Positions 8,842 through 16,544 of a DNA stretch of 64,000 nucleotides are shown here, piece by piece. Origin of the DNA: Bosea sp. (in: a-proteobacteria). GTDB lineage: Bacteria; Pseudomonadota; Alphaproteobacteria; Rhizobiales; Beijerinckiaceae. Both the position numbers and the translations under genes were made by a program. The stretch covers positions 610,698 to 674,697 of the forward strand of contig JAAVVV010000001.1 in assembly GCA_023910605.1 (NCBI GenBank), in the 5' to 3' direction. Each line of letters opens with the position of its first letter. Position 1 is the first letter of the stretch. The notes beneath the pieces are model-generated. The model was not told where the DNA came from. It searched no databases and saw only the letters and a list, made by a program, of their open reading frames with translations.

Positions 8842-8913
8842 GATGTTCATGCCGGAACCAGATGGCCACAGCGGGTGGTTTGCAGGCCTTTCGACTTTGG
8901 CTACGATTGCCGC

Positions 8914-9381
8914 ATGAAGGATACGATCGCCCGTTTTGCCGCTGCCACTCGCGGCATGCCCGTCTCCCATGTTTGGCGTGGACACGGTTCAGCCCTTTTC
9001 ATCCAGTTTGGCATTTTGACCCCACGAGCGCGTCGTGACGGCGGCCCCGGCCAGCCGCAGGGCGAGATCGAACTCATGATTCAGTGGAGTTGGCGGATAG
9101 AGGAGCAGCGCTCCATTCTGTGCGGCAGCTGGAGCGACGAAGAGCTTTGGGAGCCGAGTTTTGCTCGTCTTCTGGGCCGGCAAGTCGAGAATATAGCGAC
9201 GTTCGGGCGGCTACCTGAACTCATGCTCTCACTCTCCGGCGGACTGCACGTTTCTTCGTTCATGACAGCCGAAGGTGATCCGGCGTGGACCTTGATCGAC
9301 AGGCGCGGTCCGATCACCATCACGGCGGACTGCCGCTCTGGTGTCATCGTCGATCGCGAGGAAAGCTCCGCATCGGGCTAA
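8914..9381 (+). CDS. Hypothetical protein, unknown family
   Basis: A 155-residue soluble protein that I do not recognise. It is rich in tryptophan and has a clear domain-like pattern: SHVWRGHGSALFIQFG near the start, a GEIELMIQWSWRIEEQRSI strand, then LCGSWSD and LPELMLSLSGGLHVSSF. There is no signal peptide or membrane helix. ATG 8914 is preferred to an upstream alternative at 8875 because the family-like region starts there. It is a single-gene unit between the second 18-bp repeat and the palindromic repeat at 9399, in the accessory island. Its tidy domain pattern argues for a real gene. Confidence 0.65.
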   Translation: MKDTIARFAAATRGMPVSHVWRGHGSALFIQFGILTPRARRDGGPGQPQGEIELMIQWSWRIEEQRSILCGSWSDEELWEPSFARLLGRQVENIATFGRLPELMLSLSGGLHVSSFMTAEGDPAWTLIDRRGPITITADCRSGVIVDREESSASG

Positions 9382-9398
9382 AAGCCCCTATAGCCGCG

Positions 9399-9422
9399 TT
9401 GCATAATTCTTGAATTATGCAA
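9399..9422. repeat. Perfect 11-bp palindrome built from repeat-like arms
   Basis: TTGCATAATTC at 9399-9409 is followed by two T residues and its exact reverse complement at 9412-9422. The left half with its spacer (TTGCATAATTCTTGA) is a diverged third copy of the 18-bp repeat seen at 6247 and 8824. Two repeat copies are therefore effectively joined head to head. It also lies between two convergent genes and could act as a bidirectional transcription terminator. Confidence 0.75.
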
Positions 9423-9436
9423 ACACGAGCAATCCC

Positions 9437-10165
9437 TCACTTTACGAGCCACTCTAGTTTGACGGCGACTAACGAGCCAACTACGCCAATTACCAAAGCA
9501 AGAAGTACGGTAATGCGCCAAAACGTTTTCGCCTCATATCTATTAACGCCCTGGCCAATAGCAAAGCAAGTAGGAGGAAATAAGAAGCGTAATATAGGCA
9601 TATAAAATAGGCTAGATACAAAAATATACCAAATCAAATTTAACGCCTTATGTATCGGTGCGCTCGGCGGTATATTGTCTTTATAAAATATTATAATTAA
9701 AGATAGAGATACCATTAAAGTGAACAGTAAACCCTTTAAAACAAACTCTGCTCCTATAGCATAATTATTTCGAACAACGAGAGGTGAATATATAAGTTTT
9801 AAACTAGATATTAATGTCTCGAATTCGCTTGAAATGTGTAAAACGTCTTTATCATCTCCCGATAAATCGTAATTAATGCGAGCCCCTGCGCCTTCTGCGT
9901 ATGAAAATGTGATTTCAATTGAGGGTTTATTTAGAGCAAAATCTGCCTTGAAGCTAACCTCTTGTATTCGTCTTTCGTTGATATTTGGGAATTTTTTTAG
10001 AACATTTACATCATCTGTACTTACAACAGATTTATCGCTCAATTTAAATTTGATATTGTAACCGCGCTCGTACTGGCTAAAAATACTAACAATACGGTCT
10101 ATGCCGCCTCCGTCAAGCTTGAAGGCTACATAGCGATTTATCGACTTTGATGTTTTACTGGGCAT
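9437..10165 (-). CDS. AT-rich hypothetical membrane protein
   Basis: A 242-residue protein of unrecognised family. The first ~130 residues are polar (NRYVAFKLDGGGIDRIVSIF onward). Three hydrophobic segments then occur: about residues 140-163 (FVLKGLLFTLMVSLSLIIIF), 177-195 and 218-235. Lys, Ile and Asn are frequent, and the DNA is far more AT-rich than any housekeeping gene in the window, a strong sign of recent transfer. ATG 10165 is chosen; an in-frame start at 10189 is possible. Without homologues no function is proposed, although small multi-helix proteins with a cytoplasmic domain are common in defence islands. Confidence 0.65.
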   Translation of the reverse strand: MPSKTSKSINRYVAFKLDGGGIDRIVSIFSQYERGYNIKFKLSDKSVVSTDDVNVLKKFPNINERRIQEVSFKADFALNKPSIEITFSYAEGAGARINYDLSGDDKDVLHISSEFETLISSLKLIYSPLVVRNNYAIGAEFVLKGLLFTLMVSLSLIIIFYKDNIPPSAPIHKALNLIWYIFVSSLFYMPILRFLFPPTCFAIGQGVNRYEAKTFWRITVLLALVIGVVGSLVAVKLEWLVK

Positions 10166-10345
10166 TTGCTGAGGCCGTAAAGCGAGCATTAGCTCGCCCG
10201 TGTATTTTCCTTAGCATCCACATAGCTCGCCAGCACTGCGCTTATGCGCCTCTGGTAGCTTTTTCCTGTGGATTTGAAGTGACCTAACGCCTTGTGGGGA
10301 CAACCTGAGCGTGATTTGCTCAGTGCTCACTGGTTAGTCCTCCAT
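10166..10345. other. Non-coding gap with small hairpins, left of the IS element
   Basis: No plausible gene is seen. Two small stem-loops are visible: GCGAGC 10182-10187 with GCTCGC 10192-10197, and CTGAGC 10305-10310 with GCTCAG 10318-10323. The missing 3' part of the DUF262 gene cut by the IS element was sought here on the minus strand and not found, since all three frames stop early. Sequence has therefore probably been lost next to the insertion. Confidence 0.45.
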
Positions 10346-11258
10346 CTCAGAGTCCGTTTGGAAAGTCAGGGATGAGCGTTTCTTCGGATAAGAAGGCCGC
10401 CCATGGCGACGTGGATCATGGCGGTTGAGACGTCGATGCGTTTTTCATAGTCGCGGACGAGGCGGCGCCAGCGCATCATCCATCCGAAGGTCCGCTCGAC
10501 GACCCAGCGCCGGGGCAGAACATGGAAGCCCTTCTGCTGCTCGGAGCGCCGGATGATCTCGATGACGAAGTTGAGATAGGCGGCCTTGTCCATCAAGGTC
10601 AGGCGGTCGTAGGCGGCGTCGGCGAAGAGATGCTTCACCCAGGGCCAGCGCTTGCGGATGGCATCGAGGATGGCTTGCGCACCGGCGCTGTCGGAGATGT
10701 CGGCGGTCGTCAGATTGACCATCAAGAGCCGTCCGTCGGTATCGACCGCGATATGTCGCTTGCGGCCGCGTATCTTCTTGTTGGCGTCGTAACCCCTTGT
10801 TTTGGCTTGCGGAGCCTTGACCGACTGGCTGTCGATCACCGCCGCCGTGGGGCTTGCCTCGCGACCAACCCGCTCCCGGTCGAGCATCAGCTCGACATCG
10901 TGGATGGTCTGGAACAGGAAGCGCCGCGCCAGTTCGCGGAACCAGCCGTAAACCGTTCGCCAATGGCCGAAATGATGAGGCAGCATCCGCCAGCCGCAGC
11001 CCGAGCGCACCAGATAGCGCACGGCGTTGATCACCTCGCGGAAGTCCGTCTCCCGAGGCCGTCCCGTCCGTCCGGGTTTGGGCATCAAGGGCGCGATCCG
11101 GGCCCACTCCTCGTCCGTCAGGTCGCAGGGATAGCGCTTCGTCTTCTTGGCGATCTTGGCCATCCGGCCCCGGTTCTCATGTGTCCACATCCGTAATGTG
11201 AATCACATTCGCCAGCCCACCGAAACACCAATCGCCGACTTTCCAAACAGTCTCTGAG
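10346..11258 (-). mobile_element. IS5-family insertion sequence
   Basis: The element is about 0.9 kb with matching imperfect terminal inverted repeats. The left end reads CTCAGAG-TCC-GTTTGGAAAGTC at 10346-10367. The right end (11237-11258) read in reverse gives CTCAGAG-ACT-GTTTGGAAAGTC. They agree at all but two positions. The outermost bases could belong either to the element or to the target; the repeat may begin at GAG (10350 and 11254). No direct target duplication is evident in the flanks. It contains one complete transposase gene and interrupts the DUF262 gene on its right side. Confidence 0.88.
10366..11163 (-). CDS. IS5 family transposase
   Basis: A 265-residue DDE transposase. The N-terminal DUF4096-type domain reads LTDEEWARIAPLMP..GRPRETDFREVINAV, followed by GCGWRMLPHHFGHWRTVYGWF. 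The catalytic domain has the first Asp in AVIDSQSVKAP, then RGRKRHIAVDTDG, the second Asp in LFADAAYD, and the Glu in RRWVVERTFGWMMRWRRL. It is intact, without the programmed frameshift used by some IS5 relatives. Start at 11163 (MAKIAKKTKRY) matches close relatives; a frame extension to 11190 exists. Confidence 0.93.
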   Translation of the reverse strand: MAKIAKKTKRYPCDLTDEEWARIAPLMPKPGRTGRPRETDFREVINAVRYLVRSGCGWRMLPHHFGHWRTVYGWFRELARRFLFQTIHDVELMLDRERVGREASPTAAVIDSQSVKAPQAKTRGYDANKKIRGRKRHIAVDTDGRLLMVNLTTADISDSAGAQAILDAIRKRWPWVKHLFADAAYDRLTLMDKAAYLNFVIEIIRRSEQQKGFHVLPRRWVVERTFGWMMRWRRLVRDYEKRIDVSTAMIHVAMGGLLIRRNAHP

Positions 11259-12159
11259 CTACGGCAGCTTTTGTGCGCGCTGAATCACGTATGGCACGGT
11301 ACAGTGCTCCAGCCTGAACGCGCCCGTGTTTCGAAACCCAATAATGCCTGATGAACTTCGAACCTTGCGAGTCATCCAGGTTTGAAAGCGTCTCAAACCA
11401 CTTTTGCTTCATAGCCTCTCGACTTGCTCCCGCCCCTGCCACCTTGAATAGATGGTTCTTCAAGAGGTCGAGGATGGACAGCTCGATACCCCGCTCATTG
11501 AGGGTTTCAAAGAGCGTATAGGCATCTGCTTCGTCGGAAACAATAATCTGAATAATCGAGAGTTTTTCCTTGATGTATTCTTCAATATCTGCAAGCGGCG
11601 AAAGCGTAATACGACCATCTATTGTGCAGAGTTTATTTATTTTTTCCTTAAGATTGAGATAGCAATGCAAAATTTTTCCATTGCTGAGCTTTAGGCGTCT
11701 GTTTGCCAACTCAACATCGATAGCTGATTGAGGTTTTATAGATGTTATAAACGATTTGAAAGTTTCATTATTAGTAGTGTTCATCGAGAATTTTGGATGT
11801 GTTTCTCGTGTCCTTCTATCAACGTAACCAAAGTATGTAGATTGTAGTGTCTGTGCGAGGGTATCGTTGTTTTCATGATAGAAATTTCGCATAGCCGCTA
11901 AAAGTATCAGCGATGTAGTGAGCCGTTGTTGACCGTCGATAACTTCATAGAGGCGGCCTTCTTCTACCTGCCTGACGACTATTGGGCCTAGAAAATGCTC
12001 AGTGTCATTTTGCATTCCAAAAGTGATATCGTCCCAAAACTGAGAGACTTCGTCATCTGTCCACGCAAAATCTCTTTGGTGCTCAGGGACGATGTAGTGC
12101 AACTGCCGAGAAAGGAGATCGCCAACGAATTCGTGGGATGTTTGCATAAACGTAGTCAT
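11203..12159 (-). pseudogene. DUF262 (GmrSD N-terminal-type) protein, truncated by IS5 insertion
   Basis: About 300 native residues of a DUF262 protein, then about 18 codons read into the IS end (QRLFGKSAIG.. to stop). The family signature QRDFAWTDDEVSQFWDDI is near residue 28 and the catalytic-type motif DGQQRLTT near residue 75. FETLNERGIELSILDLLKN is also typical. Full-length relatives are usually 500 residues or more and carry a C-terminal DUF1524 HNH nuclease domain, which is absent. These proteins belong to type IV modification-dependent restriction and other phage-defence systems. Composition is AT-rich. The native start has GGGAACC upstream. The truncated product is unlikely to be functional. 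Confidence 0.8.
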
Positions 12160-12198
12160 TGGCGGTTCCCGTCTTTTGAGGTTCTTTTTGTCCCGTGG

Positions 12199-12513
12199 CT
12201 ATTCAGGGTCTTCGGTAAGCAAGGCCGCATAGTCTCGTCCGCCATAGAATATCCGTCCAATCCGTACCTGGTCGGGGCTGATCGTGAAGGCCACCACCAC
12301 GCGCCGCTCGAAGTGCGCAAGCCTCAACCCTGGGCGAATGTCATCACGCGCCACGCCCCGCTCGGGGAAAGGCTCCAGCCCCTCGCAAAAGCTGCGGATG
12401 CGGCGCACATAGCCAATTGCGACCTCGGGGCCGCCGTTGGCGTCCCTGATGTAGGCGTAGAGGGCGGCAAGGTCGCGCTCGGCGGCAGGGCGAAAGAAAA
12501 CCCTACGCGCCAT
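12199..12513 (-). CDS. parE: ParE/RelE-superfamily toxin
   Basis: A 104-residue toxin of the RelE/ParE fold. FFRPAAERDLAALYAYIRDANG at residues about 5-26 is the typical first helix pair. LRLAHFERRVVVAFTISPDQVRIGRIFYGGRDY is the C-terminal strand block. ParE toxins poison DNA gyrase; RelE relatives cleave mRNA. The start overlaps the antitoxin stop by 11 bp, as usual in a type II toxin-antitoxin operon. ATG 12513 was chosen for its fit to the family. Confidence 0.88.
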   Translation of the reverse strand: MARRVFFRPAAERDLAALYAYIRDANGGPEVAIGYVRRIRSFCEGLEPFPERGVARDDIRPGLRLAHFERRVVVAFTISPDQVRIGRIFYGGRDYAALLTEDPE

Positions 12514-12775
12514 GCGAACGGGCGGCCTTGTCAGCGCTGAACTGCTGTTCAAGCTTGGCGAAGACCTTTTCGGCAGGCACGTCGGGCGCGGGATCGTCAA
12601 AGGCGTCGTTGATCTCACGGGCCAGTCGGGCGGCGCGCTCGGCGCGGCTCAGCTCAAAATCTTCCAGCATCCGCAAGCCAGCGCGCACCACCTCGCTGGC
12701 GTTCTGAAACCGTCCATCGGCCACCTGGCGGCTGACGAACTCCTCAAAATGGTCACCAAGGCTGACATTTGGCAT
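12503..12775 (-). CDS. parD: ParD-like antitoxin (CopG/Arc fold)
   Basis: A 90-residue antitoxin. The N-terminal ribbon-helix-helix DNA-binding domain reads NVSLGDHFEEFVSRQV then GRFQNASEVVRAGLRMLED, followed by an acidic, disordered toxin-binding tail. ATG 12775 is decided by a strong AAAGGAG Shine-Dalgarno sequence just upstream. It is the first gene of the pair and overlaps the toxin gene. It should autorepress the operon together with the toxin. Confidence 0.88.
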   Translation of the reverse strand: MPNVSLGDHFEEFVSRQVADGRFQNASEVVRAGLRMLEDFELSRAERAARLAREINDAFDDPAPDVPAEKVFAKLEQQFSADKAARSHGA

Positions 12776-12817
12776 GGGCGTGCTCCTTTCATTCATGATG
12801 TGGGCACGCTCTTATGA

Positions 12818-12843
12818 TGTCAATAGATAGCAATTTCCTGACA
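12818..12843. promoter_or_regulatory. Candidate operator of the parDE operon
   Basis: An inverted repeat, TGTCA at 12818-12822 and TGACA at 12839-12843, lies about 45-70 bp upstream of the parD start in an AT-rich stretch. Ribbon-helix-helix antitoxins normally bind such symmetric sites in their own promoter. The arms are short, so this is only a candidate. Confidence 0.3.
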
Positions 12844-13050
12844 TATTTGGCGGTCTCAAATCTGAAGTGCATCACCTAACGGATTATCGGTCATCTGGTG
12901 TGGCTGCTGGGCGGCTCGCCTCGCGGTCGCAAATTCAGGTGTTCTGCCGCCGAAGCCCATAGACCAGATAAAAGGCGGCTTTCCTGATGCGGCAGCCCAA
13001 AACCTGCCAGTCCGTTTCCCAACCCGGTCCTGCCGGTCTGCTACCGATCC
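12844..13050. other. Gap without recognisable features
   Basis: Roughly 200 bp between the toxin-antitoxin promoter and the 3' end of the HEAT-repeat gene. No gene, strong hairpin or repeat was recognised. Confidence 0.4.
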
Positions 13051-13911
13051 TTAGCAGCCGCAAGCACGGCGTGCTTCTTGCCAGAGTTCCGTGAGATCGA
13101 AGCCCTGCGGCTGAGTGGTTTGCACGACGAGGCCGCCATCTCGCGCGGCGGCCAAGGCCTCACATAAGTCTGGCGTCGCGAGCGCAGTCGCCGCGTTGAG
13201 CAGAGGTGCCGACACGCCTTCCGACAGTTCCCGGATCAAAAACGGCAGCAAGGAACGGTCGCCACGCGTCGCAAGGCCCTCGATCGCCTCGCCTCGAACG
13301 GCGTCGCAAGGATCGTCAAGGCGCGCGTGCAGCGCGGCCCGAATGTCGGGCGTATTCGCCTCGATCATCTGGCCGAGGCCAAAGGTCGCCCAGTCGCGCA
13401 CATCCTCGTCCGCATCGGCCGAGAGTTCGATCAGCCCGTCGATGGCCTCCTGTGCGGCGTGACCGGTCAGCCCAGACACGACGCCGCGACGGACGCGCGT
13501 CTCTGGATGCGCGCGCAGATCAAGAAGGGCGGGTATGGCTCGCGGGTCGTGCAGATGTCCTAGAGCTGCGCACACATCCGCGAGCACGTCAGGATCACCC
13601 GGCCCCTCGCGTTCGGCCGCGAGAAGGCCCGCCAGGCCCTGGTGCCGCTCTTCCTCAAAGACCGGCTGGAAATCGGGCAAAACGTGCCCGAGCTGGCCCA
13701 GGACAGACGCGCCGACACGGCGCCTGAGCGCATCACAATCCGTGCACGCGGCGAGCGCGGCGTCGAGCACTTCGCGGCTGCCTGATCGCTGTAGAGCGGC
13801 AACTGCCGCCCAACCGGTCGGGTTGGCCTCGGATGCCTCGACCTCTTCGTCCAGGCCGATCATTGCGCGGTCGAAGAGACTTTTCAGGTCAGTTGATGGA
13901 TCTGTCGACAT
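13051..13911 (-). CDS. HEAT-repeat protein
   Basis: A 286-residue protein made of tandem HEAT/PBS-lyase-like helical repeats. Examples are ADVCAALGHLHDPRAIPALLDL, RRGVVSGLTGHAAQEAIDGLIEL, DWATFGLGQM and RGEAIEGLATRGDRSLLPFLI, spaced about 30-40 residues. It has no signal peptide, membrane helix or catalytic motif. Such proteins are protein-protein interaction scaffolds. The location next to a toxin-antitoxin pair in the island suggests accessory status, although its GC content is closer to the core. Function unknown. Confidence 0.75.
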   Translation of the reverse strand: MSTDPSTDLKSLFDRAMIGLDEEVEASEANPTGWAAVAALQRSGSREVLDAALAACTDCDALRRRVGASVLGQLGHVLPDFQPVFEEERHQGLAGLLAAEREGPGDPDVLADVCAALGHLHDPRAIPALLDLRAHPETRVRRGVVSGLTGHAAQEAIDGLIELSADADEDVRDWATFGLGQMIEANTPDIRAALHARLDDPCDAVRGEAIEGLATRGDRSLLPFLIRELSEGVSAPLLNAATALATPDLCEALAAARDGGLVVQTTQPQGFDLTELWQEARRACGC

Positions 13912-14156
13912 GAACTCCTCGGAAACTTCCGAAATCCAATCCTAGAGGACCTACCCGCGCTTTCAAAATTCTTGATGGGGTGGACGGCCTGGAGATCTGC
14001 TTCCGGCCCCCTCGCAGCCACTCACGCATTCATGACGCCCTTGCTATCCGGCGGCGCGAGGCCATGCAGGATGTGACCCTCACGCCAACATCCAACCGCC
14101 TCAAACCGCATCCCCACGGCGTTCGCCGCTCCAGCCGGCTATTCCTCCACCCTCGC
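13912..14156. other. Gap at the right end of the accessory island
   Basis: About 245 bp with no supported gene. A short AAAATTCTTGA at 13965-13975 weakly resembles the tail of the 18-bp island repeats. Beyond this the sequence returns to core GC-rich composition. Confidence 0.35.
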
Positions 14157-14375
14157 TCACGGCCCCGGCGCGACGCTCAGGCGGGCGAAGGGCAGCAGGG
14201 CGCCTTCGCTGGCGGCGATGACGCGGTTGGCGACGAAGCCGGCGGTGCTTTCGGGCTCGAGCAGCACCGTGACAAGCCCCGCCAGCGGCTGGTCGAGCGG
14301 CGCGTAGACATCGCCTGCGCTCGGCGCCGCCGATTGCTCCTCAAGCGTGCACTGGCCCCTGACGATCTGGCCCAT
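14157..14375 (-). CDS. Small hypothetical ORF with in-frame 15-bp repeats, possibly a gene remnant
   Basis: A 72-residue frame with strong coding-type third-position GC bias. Its text ends DVYAPLDQPLAGLVTVLLEPES..GALLPFARLSVAPGP. The only ATG lies inside a three-copy 15-bp tandem repeat that encodes GQIVR/M units. The frame stays open further upstream toward moeB without a usable start. It may therefore be the 3' end of a gene whose start was damaged by repeat expansion, or a short gene with an unusual start. It lies just downstream of moeB on the same strand. No family recognised. Confidence 0.35.
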   Translation of the reverse strand: MGQIVRGQCTLEEQSAAPSAGDVYAPLDQPLAGLVTVLLEPESTAGFVANRVIAASEGALLPFARLSVAPGP

Positions 14376-14402
14376 GACGATCTGGCCCCTGACGATCTGG
14401 CC
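14358..14402. repeat. 15-bp tandem repeat, three copies
   Basis: Three head-to-tail units of CCTGACGATCTGGCC; the middle copy starts CATG instead of CCTG. The period is a multiple of three, and on the minus strand the units encode GQIVR, GQIVM and GQIVR. Confidence 0.85.
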
Positions 14403-14496
14403 CGCGCCGGTGTCGGCGTCCCGCCGTGGCGTTCTTGGGATCTCATGGCCATTCCCCCGATTTTGCCGCCGACTATCGGCAGGATTGACGGGCGGT

Positions 14497-15234
14497 TCAA
14501 TACCCGACCTCTTCGAAGCGCATCCCCATGGCGTCCACCATCATCAGCCGTCCGGCCAGCCCTGTGCCGAAGCCTGTGATCTCGCGGATCACTTCAAGCG
14601 CCATCATCGCGCCCATCATGCCTGCAAGCGCGCCAAGCACGCCGGCCTCGGCGCAGGAGGGCACCACGCCCGGCGCGGGCGGCACGGGAAACAGGTCGCG
14701 ATAGGAGGGATAGCGCGCGCCGTCATCCCGCGCCGCGTGCGGCTTCAGCGTGGTCAGCGTCGCGTCGAAGCGGCCGAGCGCGGCGGTCACAAGCGTCTTG
14801 GCCTCCGCCTCGCAGGCATCCGCCACGACATAGCGCGTCGCGAAATTGTCGCAGCCATCGGCCACGACGTCGTAGTTGGCGATGAGCGCGCGTGCGTTGC
14901 GCGCCTCGATGCGGTGGGCATGGGGCTCGACGATCACCCCCGGGTTGAGCCGCGCGATCGCCTCGGCGGCGCTGGAGACCTTGGGCCGGCCGATGTCGCC
15001 CGTGCCGTGCATCACCTGCCGCTGCAGGTTGGAAAGCGAAACCGTGTCGTCATCCACGATGCCGATGGCGCCGATGCCGGCCGCGGCGAGATACATCAGA
15101 AGTGGCGCGCCCAGCCCGCCCGCGCCGATGACGAGCACACGCGCCGCGGCCAGCCGCGCCTGGCCCGGCCCGCCGATCTCCGGCAGCACGAGGTGGCGGG
15201 CATAGCGTTCGATCTCGTCGTCGCTGAGGCTCAT
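14497..15234 (-). CDS. moeB: MoeB/ThiF/HesA family sulfur-carrier adenylyltransferase
   Basis: A 245-residue E1-like enzyme that adenylates the C-terminal glycine of MoaD- or ThiS-type sulfur carriers. The ATP-binding loop is VLVIGAGGLGAPLLMYLAAAGIG (residues about 33-55), with IVDDDTVSLSNLQRQ and the catalytic Asp in DGCDNFATRYV. Length fits MoeB (about 250). Zinc-binding Cys pairs of canonical MoeB are not evident, so the generic ThiF/HesA family is the safest level. Molybdopterin synthesis is the likely role, and a Mo-enzyme cluster with mobB and moeA lies elsewhere in the window. Confidence 0.8.
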   Translation of the reverse strand: MSLSDDEIERYARHLVLPEIGGPGQARLAAARVLVIGAGGLGAPLLMYLAAAGIGAIGIVDDDTVSLSNLQRQVMHGTGDIGRPKVSSAAEAIARLNPGVIVEPHAHRIEARNARALIANYDVVADGCDNFATRYVVADACEAEAKTLVTAALGRFDATLTTLKPHAARDDGARYPSYRDLFPVPPAPGVVPSCAEAGVLGALAGMMGAMMALEVIREITGFGTGLAGRLMMVDAMGMRFEEVGY

Positions 15235-15330
15235 GGCTTAAGGGTTAGCGCCCTCCGCCACGCGCTGCAATGGCGGGAACAGGCGTTGCCGGGAGCGTGA
15301 CGGGACGCTGCTTTGCCGGCTGAGGGCCAG

Positions 15331-15352
15331 AACGGCCTTGTTTGTGGCCGTT
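15331..15352. promoter_or_regulatory. Stem-loop upstream of the nucleoside-binding protein gene
   Basis: AACGGCC (15331-15337) pairs with GGCCGTT (15346-15352) around an 8-base T/G loop, about 130 nt before the ABC substrate-binding protein gene. It could be a terminator or attenuator in the leader. No known riboswitch was recognised. The remaining intergenic sequence, 15235-15483, should hold the divergent promoters of moeB and the transport operon. Confidence 0.3.
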
Positions 15353-15483
15353 TCGCCCCTTCTTTCCACATGCCGGGGCTTTTCCATCCCTTGCCGGCGC
15401 TTGGCGAAAGCCTATGTGCCGTGCCATCCTAGGTCCCGGTCGCGGCGGCCTAGCGTGTTCCGTCGTCAATGGGGAGGTTTTCC

Positions 15484-16488
15484 ATGCGTTTGAAATCACT
15501 GGGGCTGGCGCTCGCCGGCGTCGCCATGTCGGCCGTCGCGGCCTTCGCCCAACAGGCCGTCACGCCCGCTGTGGTCTATGATCTGGGCGGCAAGTTCGAC
15601 AAGTCCTTCAACGAGGCCGCCTACACCGGCGCCGAGCGCTTCAAGCGCGAGACCAATGTCGAGTATCGCGATTTCGAGATCCAGAACGACGCCCAGCGCG
15701 AGCAGGCCCTGCGCAATTTCGCCCAGCGCGGCCAGAACCCGATCGTCGCGGTCGGCTTCTCCTTCCGCGCGGCGCTCGAGAAGGTGGCGGCGGAATTCCC
15801 CAACACCCGCTTCTCGATCATCGACTCGGTGGTGAACCTGCCCAACGTGCAGTCCATCGTCTTCAAGGAGCATGAGGGCTCCTATCTCGTCGGCGTGCTC
15901 GCCGGAATGGCGACCAAGAAGAACACGGTCGGCTTCGTCGGCGGCATGGACATCCCGCTGATCCGCCGCTTCGCCTGCGGCTATGTGCAGGGCGTGAAGG
16001 CCGCGAGGTCCGGCGCGACCGTGATCCAGAACATGACCGGCACCACCGGCGCCGCCTTCCGCGATCCGGTGCGCGGCGGCGAACTGGCCCGCGGGCAGAT
16101 CAGCCAGGGCGCGGACGTGATCTATCACGCCTCGGGCGCCACTGGCATCGGCGTGCTCCAGGCTGCGGCCGATGGCGGCGCGCTTGGCATCGGCGTCGAC
16201 TCCAACCAGAATGCGCTTCATCCCGGCAAGGTGCTGACCTCGATGCTCAAGCGCGTCGATGTCGCGGTGCATGGCTCGTTCACGGCCGCCCGCGCCGGCA
16301 ACTGGAAGCCCGGCACCACCGTTCTCGGCCTCGCCGAGGGCGGCGTGGACTGGGCCGACGACGCCAACAACGCGCCGCTGATCACCGCCGAGATGCGGGC
16401 CGCCGTCAGCAAGGCCGCCGACGACATCAAGGCCGGCCGCGTCGCCGTGCACGACTTCATGTCGAACAGCGCCTGCCCGGTGCAGTGA
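15484..16488 (+). CDS. BMP-family ABC transporter substrate-binding protein (nucleoside type)
   Basis: A 334-residue periplasmic protein with an N-terminal signal peptide ending in AAFAQQ. The Bmp/Med/PnrA domain shows VVYDLGGKFDKSFNEAAYTGAERF and the later EGSYLVGVLAGMATK..VGFVGGMDIPLI. PnrA-type proteins bind purine or pyrimidine nucleosides. ATG 15484 is supported by GGGAGG about 8 nt upstream. It is first in an operon with two nucleoside-transport permeases and salvage enzymes, which makes nucleosides the likely ligand. Confidence 0.88.
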   Translation: MRLKSLGLALAGVAMSAVAAFAQQAVTPAVVYDLGGKFDKSFNEAAYTGAERFKRETNVEYRDFEIQNDAQREQALRNFAQRGQNPIVAVGFSFRAALEKVAAEFPNTRFSIIDSVVNLPNVQSIVFKEHEGSYLVGVLAGMATKKNTVGFVGGMDIPLIRRFACGYVQGVKAARSGATVIQNMTGTTGAAFRDPVRGGELARGQISQGADVIYHASGATGIGVLQAAADGGALGIGVDSNQNALHPGKVLTSMLKRVDVAVHGSFTAARAGNWKPGTTVLGLAEGGVDWADDANNAPLITAEMRAAVSKAADDIKAGRVAVHDFMSNSACPVQ

Positions 16489-16544
16489 GCCCATGTCGAC
16501 GCCCACCGCTGCACGTTGCATGACGGCGCTTTTCTCGTAGTGTC

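Noticed and set aside
13965..13975. AAAATTCTTGA as a fourth copy of the island repeat
   Set aside because: Only the last 9-10 bases agree and the diagnostic TTGCAT part is missing; chance is likely.
14358..14402. Possible CRISPR-like repeats
   Set aside because: Units are directly adjacent without spacers, only 15 bp long, and in frame within an ORF.
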